Source: Hydrocarboniclastica marina
GTDB lineage: Bacteria > Pseudomonadota > Gammaproteobacteria > Pseudomonadales > Oleiphilaceae
Direction: 5' to 3'
Length of the DNA: 64,000 nucleotides
NCBI RefSeq assembly: GCF_004851605.1
Contig: NZ_CP031093.1
Coordinates: 1,116,001 to 1,180,000, forward strand
Below, piece after piece: positions 43,455-53,807 of this stretch. The translations under genes and the position numbers were made by a program. How positions within the stretch are numbered: position 1 is the first letter of the stretch; every line of letters begins with the position of its first letter. The notes beneath the pieces are model-generated. The model saw nothing but the letters and a program-made list of their open reading frames with translations. It ran no database searches and was not told the DNA's origin.

Positions 43455-45080
43455 CTACATTCTGAAGACGCCGAAGCGTGTGGGCACGACCGGGCGGTTG
43501 ATGGTTGCCGCAAGGCTCAGGGCAACCACATCCCGGGTCTGGGCCGGGTCGATGACGCCGTCATCCCAGAGCCGCGCGCTGGCGTAGTAGGGATGACCCT
43601 GCTGCTCGTAGGTGTCGATGATCGGCTGGCGGAACTGTGCCTCGTCTTCCTCCGACCAGTTCTGGCCCTTGCGCTCCAGGCCCTCGCGCCTGACTGTCGC
43701 AAGGACGCCCGCCGCCTGTTCGCCACCCATGACAGAAATACGCGCGTTCGGCCACATCCAGAGGAAGTCCGGGTTGTACGCGCGGCCGCACATGCCGTAA
43801 TTGCCGGCGCCAAAACTGCCGCCGATCAGCACGGTGATCTTGGGCACCGTAGCGCAGGCCACAGCCATGACCATTTTGGCGCCGTGCTTGGCGATGCCCT
43901 CGGCCTCGTGCTTCTGGCCGACCATGAAGCCGTTGATGTTCTGCAGGAATAGCAGCGGAATCTGTCGCTGGCAGCACAGCTCAATGAAGTGCGCACCCTT
44001 GAGGGCAGATTCACTGAAGAGGATGCCGTTATTGGCGATGATACCGACCGGGTACCCGTGCACATGCGCAAAGCCGGTGACGAGGGTCGTGCCGTAGAGG
44101 GGCTTGAACTCGTCGAACCCGGAATCGTCTACGACACGAGCGATAACTTCGCGCACGTCGAACTGCTTTTTCAGGTCGGTGCCAACGATGCCGTAGATCT
44201 CCTCGGGGCTGTGGCGCGGTGGCGCTATGGTGGCTGTATCAGGGGCTGGGCGCGTTTCCAGCTTGGGCTGTCCGGCTCGGTTGAGGTGCCCGACACAGCG
44301 TCGGGCAATCTCGAGGGCGTGGGCGTCATTCTCGGCATAATGGTCTGCAACCCCCGATGTCCGGCAGTGGACATCAGCCCCGCCCAGGTCTTCAGCACTG
44401 ACCACTTCTCCCGTTGCGGCTTTTACCAGGGGCGGGCCGGCGAGGAAGATCGCGCCCTGGTTGCGCACGATGATGGACTCGTCGGCCATGGCCGGCACAT
44501 AGGCACCCCCGGCCGTACACAGGCCCATGACGACGGCGATCTGGGGGATACCCTTGGCCGACATCTGGGCCTGGTTAAAGAAGATTCGCCCGAAATCATC
44601 CTTGTCCGGAAACACCTCATCCTGTCTTGGCAGATTGGCCCCGCCAGAATCCACAAGGTAGATGCAGGGCAGGTGGTTCTGTTCGGCGATCTCCTGGGCG
44701 CGAAGGTGCTTTTTTACGGTCAGGGGATAATAGCTGCCACCTTTAACCGTGGCATCGTTGGCGATGATCACGCACTCAATGCCGCACACCCGGCCGACGC
44801 CGGTAATGATGCCGGCCGCAGGAACCTCTTCGTCGTAGGTCTGGTAGGCCGCGAGCTGTGACAGCTCAAGAAAGGGCGTGCCCTCGTCGAGAAGCCGGTT
44901 GATGCGCTCCCGGGCGAGCAGCTTGCCCCGGGCACGGTGACGCGCCTGGTACTCGGGACCGCCACCCTCCTGGATGCGGGAGACCTTTTCGCGCAGGTCG
45001 GCGACTGCCGTCGTCATGGCGGCCTGCTTGCTCTGATAGTCCTCAGCCTGGGTATTTATCTTGCTCTGCAGTAGGGGCAT
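43455..45080 (-). CDS. liuB: Methylcrotonyl-CoA carboxylase carboxyltransferase beta subunit
   Basis: The 541-residue protein has the two crotonase-like halves of acyl-CoA carboxyltransferases, with [47 protein letters not shown] in the first and [36 protein letters not shown] in the second, each quoted in part. It transfers the carboxyl group from biotin on LiuD to 3-methylcrotonyl-CoA. It follows liuA by 23 bp on the minus strand. Confidence 0.93.
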   Translation of the reverse strand: MPLLQSKINTQAEDYQSKQAAMTTAVADLREKVSRIQEGGGPEYQARHRARGKLLARERINRLLDEGTPFLELSQLAAYQTYDEEVPAAGIITGVGRVCGIECVIIANDATVKGGSYYPLTVKKHLRAQEIAEQNHLPCIYLVDSGGANLPRQDEVFPDKDDFGRIFFNQAQMSAKGIPQIAVVMGLCTAGGAYVPAMADESIIVRNQGAIFLAGPPLVKAATGEVVSAEDLGGADVHCRTSGVADHYAENDAHALEIARRCVGHLNRAGQPKLETRPAPDTATIAPPRHSPEEIYGIVGTDLKKQFDVREVIARVVDDSGFDEFKPLYGTTLVTGFAHVHGYPVGIIANNGILFSESALKGAHFIELCCQRQIPLLFLQNINGFMVGQKHEAEGIAKHGAKMVMAVACATVPKITVLIGGSFGAGNYGMCGRAYNPDFLWMWPNARISVMGGEQAAGVLATVRREGLERKGQNWSEEDEAQFRQPIIDTYEQQGHPYYASARLWDDGVIDPAQTRDVVALSLAATINRPVVPTRFGVFRM

Positions 45081-45103
45081 AAGATGTGTTCCTGTTGGCC
45101 GGC

Positions 45104-46282
45104 CTAATTGTTGAGGAACAGTTCCCGGCCTATCAGCATCCGGCGTATCTCGGAAGTGCCAGCACCGATCTCGTAGAGTTTTGCGTCGCGCAACAGGCGG
45201 CCAGTGGGGTAATCGTTGATATAACCGTTGCCGCCGAGCAGTTGTATCGCATCCAGGGCTATCTGGGTCGCCATCTCCGCTGAGTAGAGAATGGCCCCGG
45301 CAGCGTCCTTGCGCGTCGAATCGCCGCGATCCGCCGCCTGGGCGACCATGTAGACGTAGGCCTTGGACGCATTCATGCGGGTGTACATGTCGGCCACCTT
45401 GCCCTGCACCAGCTCGAACTCGCCGATGGCCTGGCCGAACTGTCTGCGTTCGCGAATGTAGGGCACGGCCACGTCCATGGCCGCCTGCATGATGCCCAGC
45501 GGGCCGCCGGACAGCACGAGACGCTCGTAGTCCAGCCCGCTCATGAGCACTTTCGCGCCCCGGTTGAGTTCGCCGAGGATGTTCTCCTTCGGCACCCTGC
45601 AGTCCTGAAAGATCAGCTCGCAGGTATTGGAGCCACGCATGCCCAGCTTGTCGAGTTTCGGTCCCTGGCTAAAGCCTTCGAATCCGCGTTCGACGATAAA
45701 CGCGGTGATGCCCTTTGAACCCGCCTGGGCGTCGGTGCGGGCATAGATGACGTACACATCGGCATCGGGACCATTGGTGATCCACATCTTGTTGCCGTTG
45801 AGTACATAGTGGTCGCCGGCGTCCCGGGCGGCGAGTTTGAGGGAAACCACATCGGAGCCGGCGTTGGGTTCGGACATGGCCAGGGCGCCGATGTGCTCGC
45901 CGCTCACCAGCCGCGGCAGGTATTGCTGCTTCTGCGCTTCGGTGCCGTTGTTATGTATCTGGTTTACGCAGAGATTGGAGTGGGCGCCATATGACAGCCC
46001 GACCGAAGCCGAAGCGCGGCTGATCTCTTCCATGGCTACGGTGTGCGCCAGATAACCCATGGCAGAGCCGCCGTATGTTTCGTCTACGGTAATCCCCAGC
46101 AAACCGATGTCTCCCATCTTGCGCCAGAGGTCTGCCGGGAAGAGGTTATCCTGGTCTATTTCGGCCGCGCGCGGCGCAATTTCACTCGCAGCAAAGGCGT
46201 TGACCTGCTCCCGGAGCATGTCGACCGTCTCGCCAAGGCCGAAGCTGAAGTCAGAATAGGGTGTGGCGGATCGGGCGCTCAT
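45104..46282 (-). CDS. liuA: Isovaleryl-CoA dehydrogenase
   Basis: The 392-residue flavoprotein has acyl-CoA dehydrogenase features: [17 protein letters not shown] (FAD/substrate), [40 protein letters not shown] and [19 protein letters not shown] at the end, quoted in part. Context makes it the isovaleryl-CoA enzyme, giving 3-methylcrotonyl-CoA and passing electrons to ETF. It is the first enzyme gene after the regulator liuR, 105 bp apart. Confidence 0.92.
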   Translation of the reverse strand: MSARSATPYSDFSFGLGETVDMLREQVNAFAASEIAPRAAEIDQDNLFPADLWRKMGDIGLLGITVDETYGGSAMGYLAHTVAMEEISRASASVGLSYGAHSNLCVNQIHNNGTEAQKQQYLPRLVSGEHIGALAMSEPNAGSDVVSLKLAARDAGDHYVLNGNKMWITNGPDADVYVIYARTDAQAGSKGITAFIVERGFEGFSQGPKLDKLGMRGSNTCELIFQDCRVPKENILGELNRGAKVLMSGLDYERLVLSGGPLGIMQAAMDVAVPYIRERRQFGQAIGEFELVQGKVADMYTRMNASKAYVYMVAQAADRGDSTRKDAAGAILYSAEMATQIALDAIQLLGGNGYINDYPTGRLLRDAKLYEIGAGTSEIRRMLIGRELFLNN

Positions 46283-46387
46283 GGGATGTCCTTCTTGTTG
46301 TCAGGTGGCTCGAGCTTGTTTTCTGGTGGACTAACAGATTGGTGCAGTGCGTGACTAACTCGTTTACTGGCTAAGTCGCTTAATTGG

Positions 46388-46804
46388 CTAAAGGTGGGAT
46401 GCTGGTTTTCCCTGTTTTCGCCGCACTTCGGCAAGCGCCTCGCGACAGCGCGCCTCGGCACTGTCGAGCTCAATCTGAGCCTGGGCGATGTCCTGCTTCT
46501 GTTGCTCAAGCTGCATGCGCTTGCGGTCGAGGGTCTTCAGCATGAGCTTCAGCTGTCGCTCATCGCCCGCCGGGGTGGCGTCCCAGAGATCAAACAGTTC
46601 CCTGGTCTCGGCGAGGGAAAACCCCATGCGTTTGCCCCTCAGGATCAGCTTGAGGCGAACCCGGTCCCGTGAGCTGTATATGCGTTTCTGGCCGACCCGC
46701 TCTGGCCTCAAAAGACCTTCATCTTCATAGAAGCGCATGCTCCGGGTCGTCACGTCGAACTCCCGCGCCAGTTCGCTGATGGTGAAGCTCTGTTTCTCAG
46801 TCAT
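46388..46804 (-). CDS. liuR: MerR-family regulator of the leucine-degradation operon
   Basis: A 138-residue MerR protein with winged-helix FTISELAREFDVTTRSMRFYEDEGLL and a C-terminal coiled coil, without the metal-binding cysteines. It matches LiuR by position and size, upstream of liuABCDE and transcribed with it. In proteobacteria LiuR controls branched-chain amino-acid use. A palindrome GTTTACGTAAAC lies 34-53 bp upstream (46839-46856) and is its likely binding site. Confidence 0.88.
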   Translation of the reverse strand: MTEKQSFTISELAREFDVTTRSMRFYEDEGLLRPERVGQKRIYSSRDRVRLKLILRGKRMGFSLAETRELFDLWDATPAGDERQLKLMLKTLDRKRMQLEQQKQDIAQAQIELDSAEARCREALAEVRRKQGKPASHL

Positions 46805-46838
46805 GTGAAATACCGGTGCGCCAGCCGAAAAGGGTGAA

Positions 46839-46856
46839 GTTTACGTAAACGTAAAC
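46839..46856. promoter_or_regulatory. Candidate LiuR operator
   Basis: GTTTACGTAAACGTAAAC contains the perfect 12-bp palindrome GTTTACGTAAAC plus one more ACGTAAAC half. It resembles the TTTACGT-type motif reported for LiuR (recalled, not checked) and stands just upstream of liuR. Confidence 0.65.
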
Positions 46857-47143
46857 CAAACCGCCGGTGAGGTCGAGTCTCTTCTCGATAAACCTGATCG
46901 GTGGCCTATCCCCGCATATACAGGATTTTGCTCTCCAGCGCAGGATCGGCCGAGATGAGGTACTGACAAGGTCTGAGCCTCTAATCCCCGGGCGTGGCCC
47001 AGGCCCGATCTGTTATATTGCAGGAGATTCATTTTCACAGGGATGCGGCAGGACACCTCGGGCAAGTGCCGGCCAGTCGGGCACGCCCATCTGTGTTGTG
47101 TCGCCGTTCTGGCGTGTATCCGTTCCATAATCCGGGAGTCAAT
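46857..47143. other. Divergent leader before the SulP gene
   Basis: No gene is seen; a GGGAG ribosome binding site (47134-47138) for the transporter is present at its end. Confidence 0.4.
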
Positions 47144-48889
47144 ATGCCTGATAGACACCTGACCCAGATACGGTTTGGGGCTGGTATACGGGACACCGTG
47201 CTGAAGGGCTACGGTCGGGCTGACCTGCTGGCCGATCTGTGGGCCGGCCTAACGGTCGGGATCATCGCGATTCCGCTGGCCATGGCGCTGGCGATCGCAA
47301 GCGGAGTCCCGCCCCAGTACGGGCTTTATACGGCTATTGTCGCGGGCCTCATCGCGGCGCTGCTGGGTGGCTCCCGCTATAGCGTGACGGGGCCGACCGC
47401 CGCCTTCGTAGTCCTGCTGGTACCTGTCGCACAGAACTATGGCCTCGGCGGATTGCTGACCGCTACGTTTCTCGCCGGGCTGATGCTGGTCATGTTGGGG
47501 CTGACACGGCTGGGTCGTCTGCTGCAGTTTGTGCCCAATGCCGTCATCCTCGGGTTTACAGCGGGTATTGCGGTGGTAATTGCGAGCCTGCAGCTCAATG
47601 ATTTCCTCGGGCTGGGCGTCGAGACCCTGCCAGAGGGCTTCACCGGTCGGCTTGGCGCGCTTATCGAACAGGTTGATGCGGTACACCTGCCCACGCTCCT
47701 GGTGGGCCTGGTCACCCTGGTTATCCTGGTTCTCTGGCCGCGATTGGGGGTAAGAATTCCTGGCCACCTGATCGCTGTGCTGGCGGGAACCCTGTTGGCG
47801 CTGGCCTTGGAATACTGGCTACCTGGCGCCGCAGGTATTGAAACCATAGGGTCGCGCTTCAGTTACCTGATCGACGGGGTCGAGGGGCGCGGTATTCCGC
47901 CGGTATTGCCGGCGTTCCAGTGGCCCTGGGATTACCCTGGTCCTGACGCTCTGCCACTGGGCTTTTCATGGTCTACCGTTCAGTCGCTTTTGGGCCCGGC
48001 CATGGCCATTGCCGCCCTGGGCGCTATCGAATCCCTGCTGTGCGCGACGGTGCTGGACGGGATGACGCGGACCAGACACAACGCCAACGGCGAACTGGTC
48101 GGGCAGGGGCTCGCCAATATAGTCGCGCCGTTTTTCGGTGGCTTTGTCGCTACAGCGGCGATCGCCCGCTCCGCGGCCAATGTGCGCGCCGGCGGCCGAA
48201 CGCCGGTTGCGGCAGCCATTCACTCGGTGACCGTTCTGGCGGGGATCCTGCTGCTGGCCCGCTACCTGGCTTTCGTGCCTATGGCCGTGATGGCGGCGTT
48301 GCTGCTGGTCGTGGCCTGGAACATCAGTGAAGCGCGGCATGTGGTGAGAGTCATACGGCGGGCGCCGCGTGAAGACGTGCTGGTGTTGCTGGTGTGCCTG
48401 ACGCTCACGGTATTTGTCGATATGGTCATGGCCATAGCCGTGGGCATTGTGCTGGCCTCACTGCTGTTCATGCGCACCATGGCCCAGCATGCCCGTGTCG
48501 CTGTAATGGATGACACCAGCCCACGGATGAGCGGTACACCGCCGCCCGGGGTACGGGTGTACCGGTTTGACGGGCCGCTGTTTTTTGCGGCAGCGGAAAA
48601 AACGGTCGGTACCTTACGCCAGGTCCCGGATTCATTCCATCGGGTTATTTTCTACATGGACGGTGTGCCGGTGATCGACGCCAGTGGAGCAGTGGCGCTG
48701 GTTGGGCTGATCGAGGACCTGCTTGCGCGAAAAATCGCGGTGACAATTGCAGACTTGCCGTCCGCACCACGCCAGATCCTGATGCGTAGCGGCCTGGATG
48801 GGCTAATGGCTCAGGTCACCCTGACCGATTCGCTTAAAGGTGCGCTCGAACATGCCCGGGAGGCTGGGACAGGGTTACCGGCGGGGTAG
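47144..48889 (+). CDS. SulP-family anion transporter with STAS domain
   Basis: The 581-residue inner-membrane protein has SulP features: DLWAGLTVGIIAIPLAMALAIASGVPPQYGLYTA (first conserved block, quoted in part), GGSRYSVTGPTAAFVVLL, GFTAGIAVVIASLQL, and a cytoplasmic STAS domain (about 455-570) with FYMDGVPVIDASGAVAL. Similar proteins such as DauA import C4-dicarboxylates, sulfate or bicarbonate; the substrate cannot be fixed here. The ATG at 47144 follows GGGAG; upstream in-frame sequence lacks family similarity. Confidence 0.88.
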   Translation: MPDRHLTQIRFGAGIRDTVLKGYGRADLLADLWAGLTVGIIAIPLAMALAIASGVPPQYGLYTAIVAGLIAALLGGSRYSVTGPTAAFVVLLVPVAQNYGLGGLLTATFLAGLMLVMLGLTRLGRLLQFVPNAVILGFTAGIAVVIASLQLNDFLGLGVETLPEGFTGRLGALIEQVDAVHLPTLLVGLVTLVILVLWPRLGVRIPGHLIAVLAGTLLALALEYWLPGAAGIETIGSRFSYLIDGVEGRGIPPVLPAFQWPWDYPGPDALPLGFSWSTVQSLLGPAMAIAALGAIESLLCATVLDGMTRTRHNANGELVGQGLANIVAPFFGGFVATAAIARSAANVRAGGRTPVAAAIHSVTVLAGILLLARYLAFVPMAVMAALLLVVAWNISEARHVVRVIRRAPREDVLVLLVCLTLTVFVDMVMAIAVGIVLASLLFMRTMAQHARVAVMDDTSPRMSGTPPPGVRVYRFDGPLFFAAAEKTVGTLRQVPDSFHRVIFYMDGVPVIDASGAVALVGLIEDLLARKIAVTIADLPSAPRQILMRSGLDGLMAQVTLTDSLKGALEHAREAGTGLPAG

Positions 48890-48979
48890 TCAATTCAGCT
48901 TTCGTCGCTTGACGCCCGCTGGCGCCAACCGCTAGAAAGGAAGTTGGCAAACAGTCGAACCAGCGCAAGGAGCGCCCCA

Positions 48980-49159
48980 ATGAAATGGCTCATACTGATC
49001 GTTATTGTCGTGGTGGTAGCTGTCTGGCTCGCGCGAGGGCGAAAACAGAACGCGGTTGAAGACCCGAATATGAAGACGGTGGAAAAGCAGGACTTTTACG
49101 TTAACCCGGACGACAAAGCCGTGCGGGAGGCCCGGTCCGAATCCGACAGGAAGTCCTGA
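48980..49159 (+). CDS. Small single-span membrane protein
   Basis: A 59-residue protein beginning MKWLILIVIVVVVAVWLARGR, one membrane segment, followed by a charged cytoplasmic or periplasmic tail with DFYVNPDDKAVREARSE. AAGGAG lies seven bases before the ATG. No family is recognised. It lies 90 bp after the SulP gene. Confidence 0.65.
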   Translation: MKWLILIVIVVVVAVWLARGRKQNAVEDPNMKTVEKQDFYVNPDDKAVREARSESDRKS

Positions 49160-49161
49160 CC

Positions 49162-49479
49162 TCAGACTGTTTCGTCGATAATCCGACCGCGACGGTCCTC
49201 AAGGGGTTCTTCCCGAGGCCTGCGGCTGTTTAACAGCTTTGGCTGGCGCCGGTCAGATTTACGTCGCCGGTCAGGTCCCGCGAACGATTGTCTCCGACGG
49301 CGCCGGTCCGGACGGCGGCGGCGATCCTGGCTCTCTTCCCGCTCCGGGATTTGCAGCCGCTCTGTTTTCATAACGCCCTGGCTGGGACTGGAGGGCTTGG
49401 GATCGGTAGCGCTGGCGTACCCGAGATTGTCGCGTCGAATTTCCATTTCAGCGTATTCCGCAGTTTGAGGAGCACTCAA
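49162..49479 (-). CDS. Arginine-rich small protein of unknown function
   Basis: An open frame of up to 105 residues (TTG start; an ATG at 49446 gives 94) with a very basic DRR-rich centre (RRRRPDRRRRRQ, PDRRRKSDRR). No signal or membrane segment. The DRR repeats recall cytoplasmic proteins of unknown function seen in marine gammaproteobacteria. It ends just after the small membrane protein gene, convergent. The low complexity makes it less certain to be real. Confidence 0.45.
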   Translation of the reverse strand: MSAPQTAEYAEMEIRRDNLGYASATDPKPSSPSQGVMKTERLQIPEREESQDRRRRPDRRRRRQSFAGPDRRRKSDRRQPKLLNSRRPREEPLEDRRGRIIDETV

Positions 49480-49810
49480 CCGCCACCCAGGCAGTTTGGC
49501 TCAACACTATGAGTCTCGCAGTCCTTTTGGAGACCAGCCTTTGCTCCCGGTTAAAGCAAACACGGGAGCGTTCATCGGAAGGCTATCGGCCACAATTGTG
49601 CAAACTTTAACCGCTTGTTCCTTTGACGGCAATGCCTCCGGCAGGTCGGAGCCAGGGGTTATGGCCGGGTCCCCGAACCCGGTACAATGCCGGGTTATTT
49701 ACCAGGATGCCGCTGCAGGTCGCGTATGCCATCATGCCCCGAGAGCTTCTCGGGCCTTGGCTTCAACTGCTCGCCCTGGATAGAGCCGCTCGCAACTACA
49801 GGATAAGATT
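49480..49810. other. Intergenic region before the Lon-like protease
   Basis: No gene seen. AGGAT (49800-49804) before the TTG at 49811 is the ribosome binding site. Confidence 0.4.
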
Positions 49811-52225
49811 TTGAAGCCACTTGCTCCGTCCAAGCTCTATAAGCCGTGCACCCAGAAAGACCTTCCGTTCCGCTCCACCCGATCCTTGAAGCCGTTGAAT
49901 GAAATCGTTGGTCAGGGCCGGGCCCAGGAGGCCGTCCGCTTTGCCATGGCCATGCCCCACGGCGGTTATAACGTCTACGCGGTGGGAGCCAACGGCTTGG
50001 GCAAGCGCACCATGATGATGCGGTACCTGGACCAGTTTGCGGAGCATGAGCACAGCGCTGAAGACTGGTGTTATGTGCCGAACTACGACGATCCCCGGGA
50101 GCCGAAAGTATTGCGCCTGCCCCCGTCCATGGGCCACCAGCTCAAGCAGGATCTGGAAAAACTCATGGCGCGGCTGGTCAATGCCATTCCCCAGGCGTTC
50201 GACAATGAACGCTTCCTGGACCGGGCCGAGAAACTCAAGAACGAATACGGCCGGCGTCACGAAGGCGAACTGGCCAAGCTTGCGGCTGAGGCCCGTAAGA
50301 AGGGTGTCGATCTCTCGGTGACCACGCCGGGGGGTTATCGCCTGGTGGGCATGAACGGCGATGAGCCTCACACCACGGACTCTTTTGCTGCTCTGGCTGC
50401 AGAAGAGCGCGAGGCTCTCGAAGAGAAGATCAACAAGCTGGAGAAAAAACTGAGGCGTCTGCTGCGCCGGTTCGCCGAATGGGAGCAGGAATACACCGAG
50501 AAGCAGCTGTTGCTGAACCAGGAAACCATCGATTCGGTGGCGGCGCATTTGCTGCAGGCGCTCGCCGAGAAGTATCAATCCCAGCCCCAGATCGTGGAAC
50601 ACCTGGAAGCGATGCGGGAGGACATGGTCGACAACCTGGACATCTTCCTGGAGGACAGCGAAGACCAGGCTGCGTTTGCCTACGCCGCCCTTGACCGCAA
50701 AATGCCCCGGCGCTATCTGGTCAATCTCCTGGTACACCACAAGAATGACAAGGTTCCGGTCATCGTCGAGGACAATCCGACGTACCACAACCTGTTCGGC
50801 TACGTGGAAAATGTCACCTACAAAGGGACGGTCTTCACTGACTTTTCGCTGATACGGCCGGGCAGTCTGCACAAGGCCAATGGCGGCTACCTGTTAATGG
50901 ATGCGATCAAGGTGCTGGAGCAGCCCTACGTATGGGACGGCCTCAAGCGGGCCCTGCGCTCGCGGCAGTTGACGATCAACTCCCTGGAGCGCGAGCTGAC
51001 TTTCTCCGGCACCATTTCCCTGGAACCCGAGCCTATCCCGCTTGAGGTCAAAATCGTGCTGTTCGGTGACCGCGAGACCTGGTTGCTGTTGCAGGAGCAT
51101 GATCCCGAGTTTGCAGAGCTGTTCCGGGTCACGGCCGACTTCGAAAACGAGATGCCCCGTACGCCCGAAAGCCAGAGTCTCTACGCCAAGTTCATCGCCA
51201 GTCTGGTGGTTGAGAAGGACTTGCTGCACTGCTCAAGAACCGCTGTTGCCCGGATCATCGAATACAGTGCCCGGCTGGCTGAACACCAGGACCGGCTTTC
51301 ACTCCACGCCGCGGACATCGCCAACCTCCTGCGGGAGTCGGACTTCTGGGCACGCCAGAGCAAAGCCCGGCAAATCGGCCGCGACCATATTGACCAGGCC
51401 CTGGAAAGTGCCCGGCACCGCAGTAGCCGGATCCGGGATCATATTTACCAGAGCATCGCCGACGGCACTACGCTGCTGTCCGTCACGGGCCTGGTGGTAG
51501 GCCAGGTCAATGCGCTGTCCGTGTTGAGCACAGGGGGTTACGAATTTGGCATGCCTAACCGGATATCGGCGGTGTGCCACTATGGCGACGGCGACATTAT
51601 CGACATCGAGCGCGATGTGAAACTGGGCGGGTCCATGCACTCGAAGGGTGTGCTAATCCTTTCTTCGTGGCTGGCGAGCCATTTTGCCCGGACGCACCCC
51701 ATGCACCTGTCCGCCAGTCTGACTTTTGAGCAATCCTATTCTGAAGTGGACGGCGACAGCGCGTCCCTGGCGGAGCTTTGTGCGCTGATCTCGGCACTGT
51801 CTGAGATTCCCATTCAGCAGCGCTTTGCGGTAACCGGCTCGGTCAACCAGTTCGGAGAGGTACAACCTGTTGGCGGCCTCAACGAGAAAATCGAAGGTTT
51901 CTTTGACGCCTGTGAGCTCAAGGGTCTGAGCGGCGACCAGGGGGTTATCATTCCTTCCACCAATGTGTCCAACCTGATGCTGAATGAGAAGGTCATGGAT
52001 GCAGCCAAGGCCGGCAAGTTCACGATTCATGCCGTCACAAGGGTCGAGGACGCCGTGGAGCTCTTGATGGGCAAGGCAGCGGGCAAAGCAGGCCGAGGCA
52101 AGCGCTATCTGAAAGGTACCGTGTTCGGGGCAATCCAGAAACGACTCGACGATATGCGCGCTGAGGAGCGGGCAGAGCAGAGCGCCGGACTGGAGCAACT
52201 GGAAGCGCACCTGCATAGACAATGA
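49811..52225 (+). CDS. Lon-like ATP-dependent serine protease
   Basis: The 804-residue protein resembles the Lon-related (LonB/YcbZ-like) proteases. It has an ATPase part with a Walker-like GANGLGKR (59-66) and a long charged coiled-coil insertion (about 170-260), then a C-terminal Lon protease domain with the Ser-Lys dyad S650 in EVDGDSASLAEL and K693 in GGLNEKIEGFFD. Conserved GSMHSKGVLILSSWL precedes it. It would degrade selected cytoplasmic proteins. The start is a TTG at 49811 with AGGAT six bases upstream. It has no Lon N-terminal domain. Confidence 0.87.
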   Translation: MKPLAPSKLYKPCTQKDLPFRSTRSLKPLNEIVGQGRAQEAVRFAMAMPHGGYNVYAVGANGLGKRTMMMRYLDQFAEHEHSAEDWCYVPNYDDPREPKVLRLPPSMGHQLKQDLEKLMARLVNAIPQAFDNERFLDRAEKLKNEYGRRHEGELAKLAAEARKKGVDLSVTTPGGYRLVGMNGDEPHTTDSFAALAAEEREALEEKINKLEKKLRRLLRRFAEWEQEYTEKQLLLNQETIDSVAAHLLQALAEKYQSQPQIVEHLEAMREDMVDNLDIFLEDSEDQAAFAYAALDRKMPRRYLVNLLVHHKNDKVPVIVEDNPTYHNLFGYVENVTYKGTVFTDFSLIRPGSLHKANGGYLLMDAIKVLEQPYVWDGLKRALRSRQLTINSLERELTFSGTISLEPEPIPLEVKIVLFGDRETWLLLQEHDPEFAELFRVTADFENEMPRTPESQSLYAKFIASLVVEKDLLHCSRTAVARIIEYSARLAEHQDRLSLHAADIANLLRESDFWARQSKARQIGRDHIDQALESARHRSSRIRDHIYQSIADGTTLLSVTGLVVGQVNALSVLSTGGYEFGMPNRISAVCHYGDGDIIDIERDVKLGGSMHSKGVLILSSWLASHFARTHPMHLSASLTFEQSYSEVDGDSASLAELCALISALSEIPIQQRFAVTGSVNQFGEVQPVGGLNEKIEGFFDACELKGLSGDQGVIIPSTNVSNLMLNEKVMDAAKAGKFTIHAVTRVEDAVELLMGKAAGKAGRGKRYLKGTVFGAIQKRLDDMRAEERAEQSAGLEQLEAHLHRQ

Positions 52226-52329
52226 GATCCGGCCCGGGCGGGCTTTTGTCCGGGGTGGTGGGCCGCTATGATCAGGGCAGCGAGCCGGTGCCGGAAACAG
52301 CGGCACCAACAACAGGGGAGGGGAACGGC

Positions 52330-53178
52330 ATGTTCCGGAAAATTTTAGCGACGTTATGTCTCGCATGCGTCGCAGCGGGTGCGGTTGCGGTAGAGCTGGA
52401 ACTGGACGGGCAACTGACCCAGGGCGCACTCATTCGCGGCCAGACGGCGCCCGGCAATCAGGTCCTGCTTAATGGTGAGCCTGTCAAGGTCACTGAGCAG
52501 GGCATGTTTGCCATTGGCTTCGGGCGCGATGCCGCGCTTGAGCATGAACTCGAAATTGTGCCGGAGGATGGACAGCCGCTGACGCGCAAGCTCAAGCTCA
52601 GCCCGCGCGATTACGAAATTCAGCGGGTCGAAGGCGTGCCCCAGCGTACCGTGACACCAGATGAGAGCTCGCTGGCCCGGATTCGCGAAGAAGCTGCCCA
52701 GGTACGGCAAGCCCGGGCCACGGATAGCGCTCGCACAGACTTTACGGGTGACTTCATCTGGCCCGTGGGCGGGCGTATCAGCGGCGTCTATGGCAGTCAG
52801 CGTTTCTATAACGGTGAACCACGAACCCCACACTACGGTATCGACGTCGCGCGGCCCGCAGGCACGCCCGTTGTCGCGCCGGCGGGCGGTGTGGTAACCC
52901 TGGCTCATCCGGACATGTTCTATTCGGGTGGTACGCTGCTGATTGACCACGGCTTTGGTGTTTCCTCAACCTTTCTGCACCTGTCTGAGATCCTTGTGGA
53001 AGAGGGCCAGGAGGTCAGACAGGGCGAGAAAGTTGCACGGGTCGGCGCTACCGGGCGGGCGACCGGCCCGCACCTGGATTGGCGTATAAATTGGTACGGT
53101 GAAAGGCTGGATCCGGTAACGGTTGCCCCACCAATCGTAGATGGGCATGCGCCCGGCCCAAACGCAGAGCAGGAATAA
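52330..53178 (+). CDS. M23-family metallopeptidase (LytM-type)
   Basis: The 282-residue protein starts at ATG 52330 with a signal peptide ending near GAVA (about residue 19). The N-terminal half is beta-rich; the C-terminal half is a LytM domain with HYGIDVA (HxxxD), a His in STFLHLSE and GPHLDWR (HxD/HxW pattern). All zinc ligands are present, so it can be an active endopeptidase acting on peptidoglycan cross-bridges. It lies 104 bp after the Lon-like gene and 8 bp before the response regulator, so the last two may be co-transcribed. Confidence 0.87.
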   Translation: MFRKILATLCLACVAAGAVAVELELDGQLTQGALIRGQTAPGNQVLLNGEPVKVTEQGMFAIGFGRDAALEHELEIVPEDGQPLTRKLKLSPRDYEIQRVEGVPQRTVTPDESSLARIREEAAQVRQARATDSARTDFTGDFIWPVGGRISGVYGSQRFYNGEPRTPHYGIDVARPAGTPVVAPAGGVVTLAHPDMFYSGGTLLIDHGFGVSSTFLHLSEILVEEGQEVRQGEKVARVGATGRATGPHLDWRINWYGERLDPVTVAPPIVDGHAPGPNAEQE

Positions 53179-53186
53179 GGAACCCC

Positions 53187-53807
53187 ATGACCCAGATCCA
53201 ACAAACCGTTTTTGTCGTCGAGGATGATGAAGCCGTGCGGGATTCGCTCGCGCTCCTGCTTGAATCTGAAGGTCTGCCGGTAAAGACGTTCGACTCTGGC
53301 GCGGATTTTCTGGAGCGTTGGTCGGCTGAGCTCAATGGCTGCATTGTGCTTGATATTCGCATGCCAGGCATGGATGGCATGGCCGTGCAAAAGGCGCTCA
53401 ATGAGCGGGGCTCCCTGTTGCCGGTTATTTTCGTAACCGGCCACGGCGACGTCCCGCTTGCGGTGGAAGCCATGCGCCATGGCGCGGTGGACTTCATCGA
53501 GAAGCCCTACCGTGACAGTGTGCTGCTGGAGAAAGTCAGGGCGGCGCTGACGGAGCATGCCGAGCAGCGCGCACTGTCGGGTCAGCAGGACCTTATTCTG
53601 GAGCGCATTCGCAGCATGACGCCCCGCGAGCGGGAGATCATGGATCGCATGGTCGAGGGGCAGGCCAATAAAGTCATCGCTATCGAGCTCGAAATCAGCC
53701 AGCGTACCGTCGAGATTCATCGCTCCAGGGTCATGCACAAAATGGGCACTCACTCACTGGCCCAGTTAGTGCGCATGGTGATGGCGGTGAGGGATAAAAT
53801 CGCTTGA
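53187..53807 (+). CDS. FixJ/NarL-type response regulator
   Basis: The 206-residue regulator has a receiver domain (FVVEDDEAVRDSLALLL, acceptor Asp56 in CIVLDIRMPGMDG, Thr in VTGHGD, Lys in IEKPY) and a LuxR-type HTH (LTPRERE-like MTPREREIMDRM, SQRTVEIHRSRVMHKM). It belongs to the FixJ/TodT/TtrR branch. Its stop overlaps the TTG start of the histidine kinase gene by four bases, showing it is the kinase's partner. Its targets are unknown; a PEP-CTERM gene with a sigma-54-like promoter lies downstream, but this FixJ-type output does not use sigma-54. Confidence 0.9.
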   Translation: MTQIQQTVFVVEDDEAVRDSLALLLESEGLPVKTFDSGADFLERWSAELNGCIVLDIRMPGMDGMAVQKALNERGSLLPVIFVTGHGDVPLAVEAMRHGAVDFIEKPYRDSVLLEKVRAALTEHAEQRALSGQQDLILERIRSMTPREREIMDRMVEGQANKVIAIELEISQRTVEIHRSRVMHKMGTHSLAQLVRMVMAVRDKIA

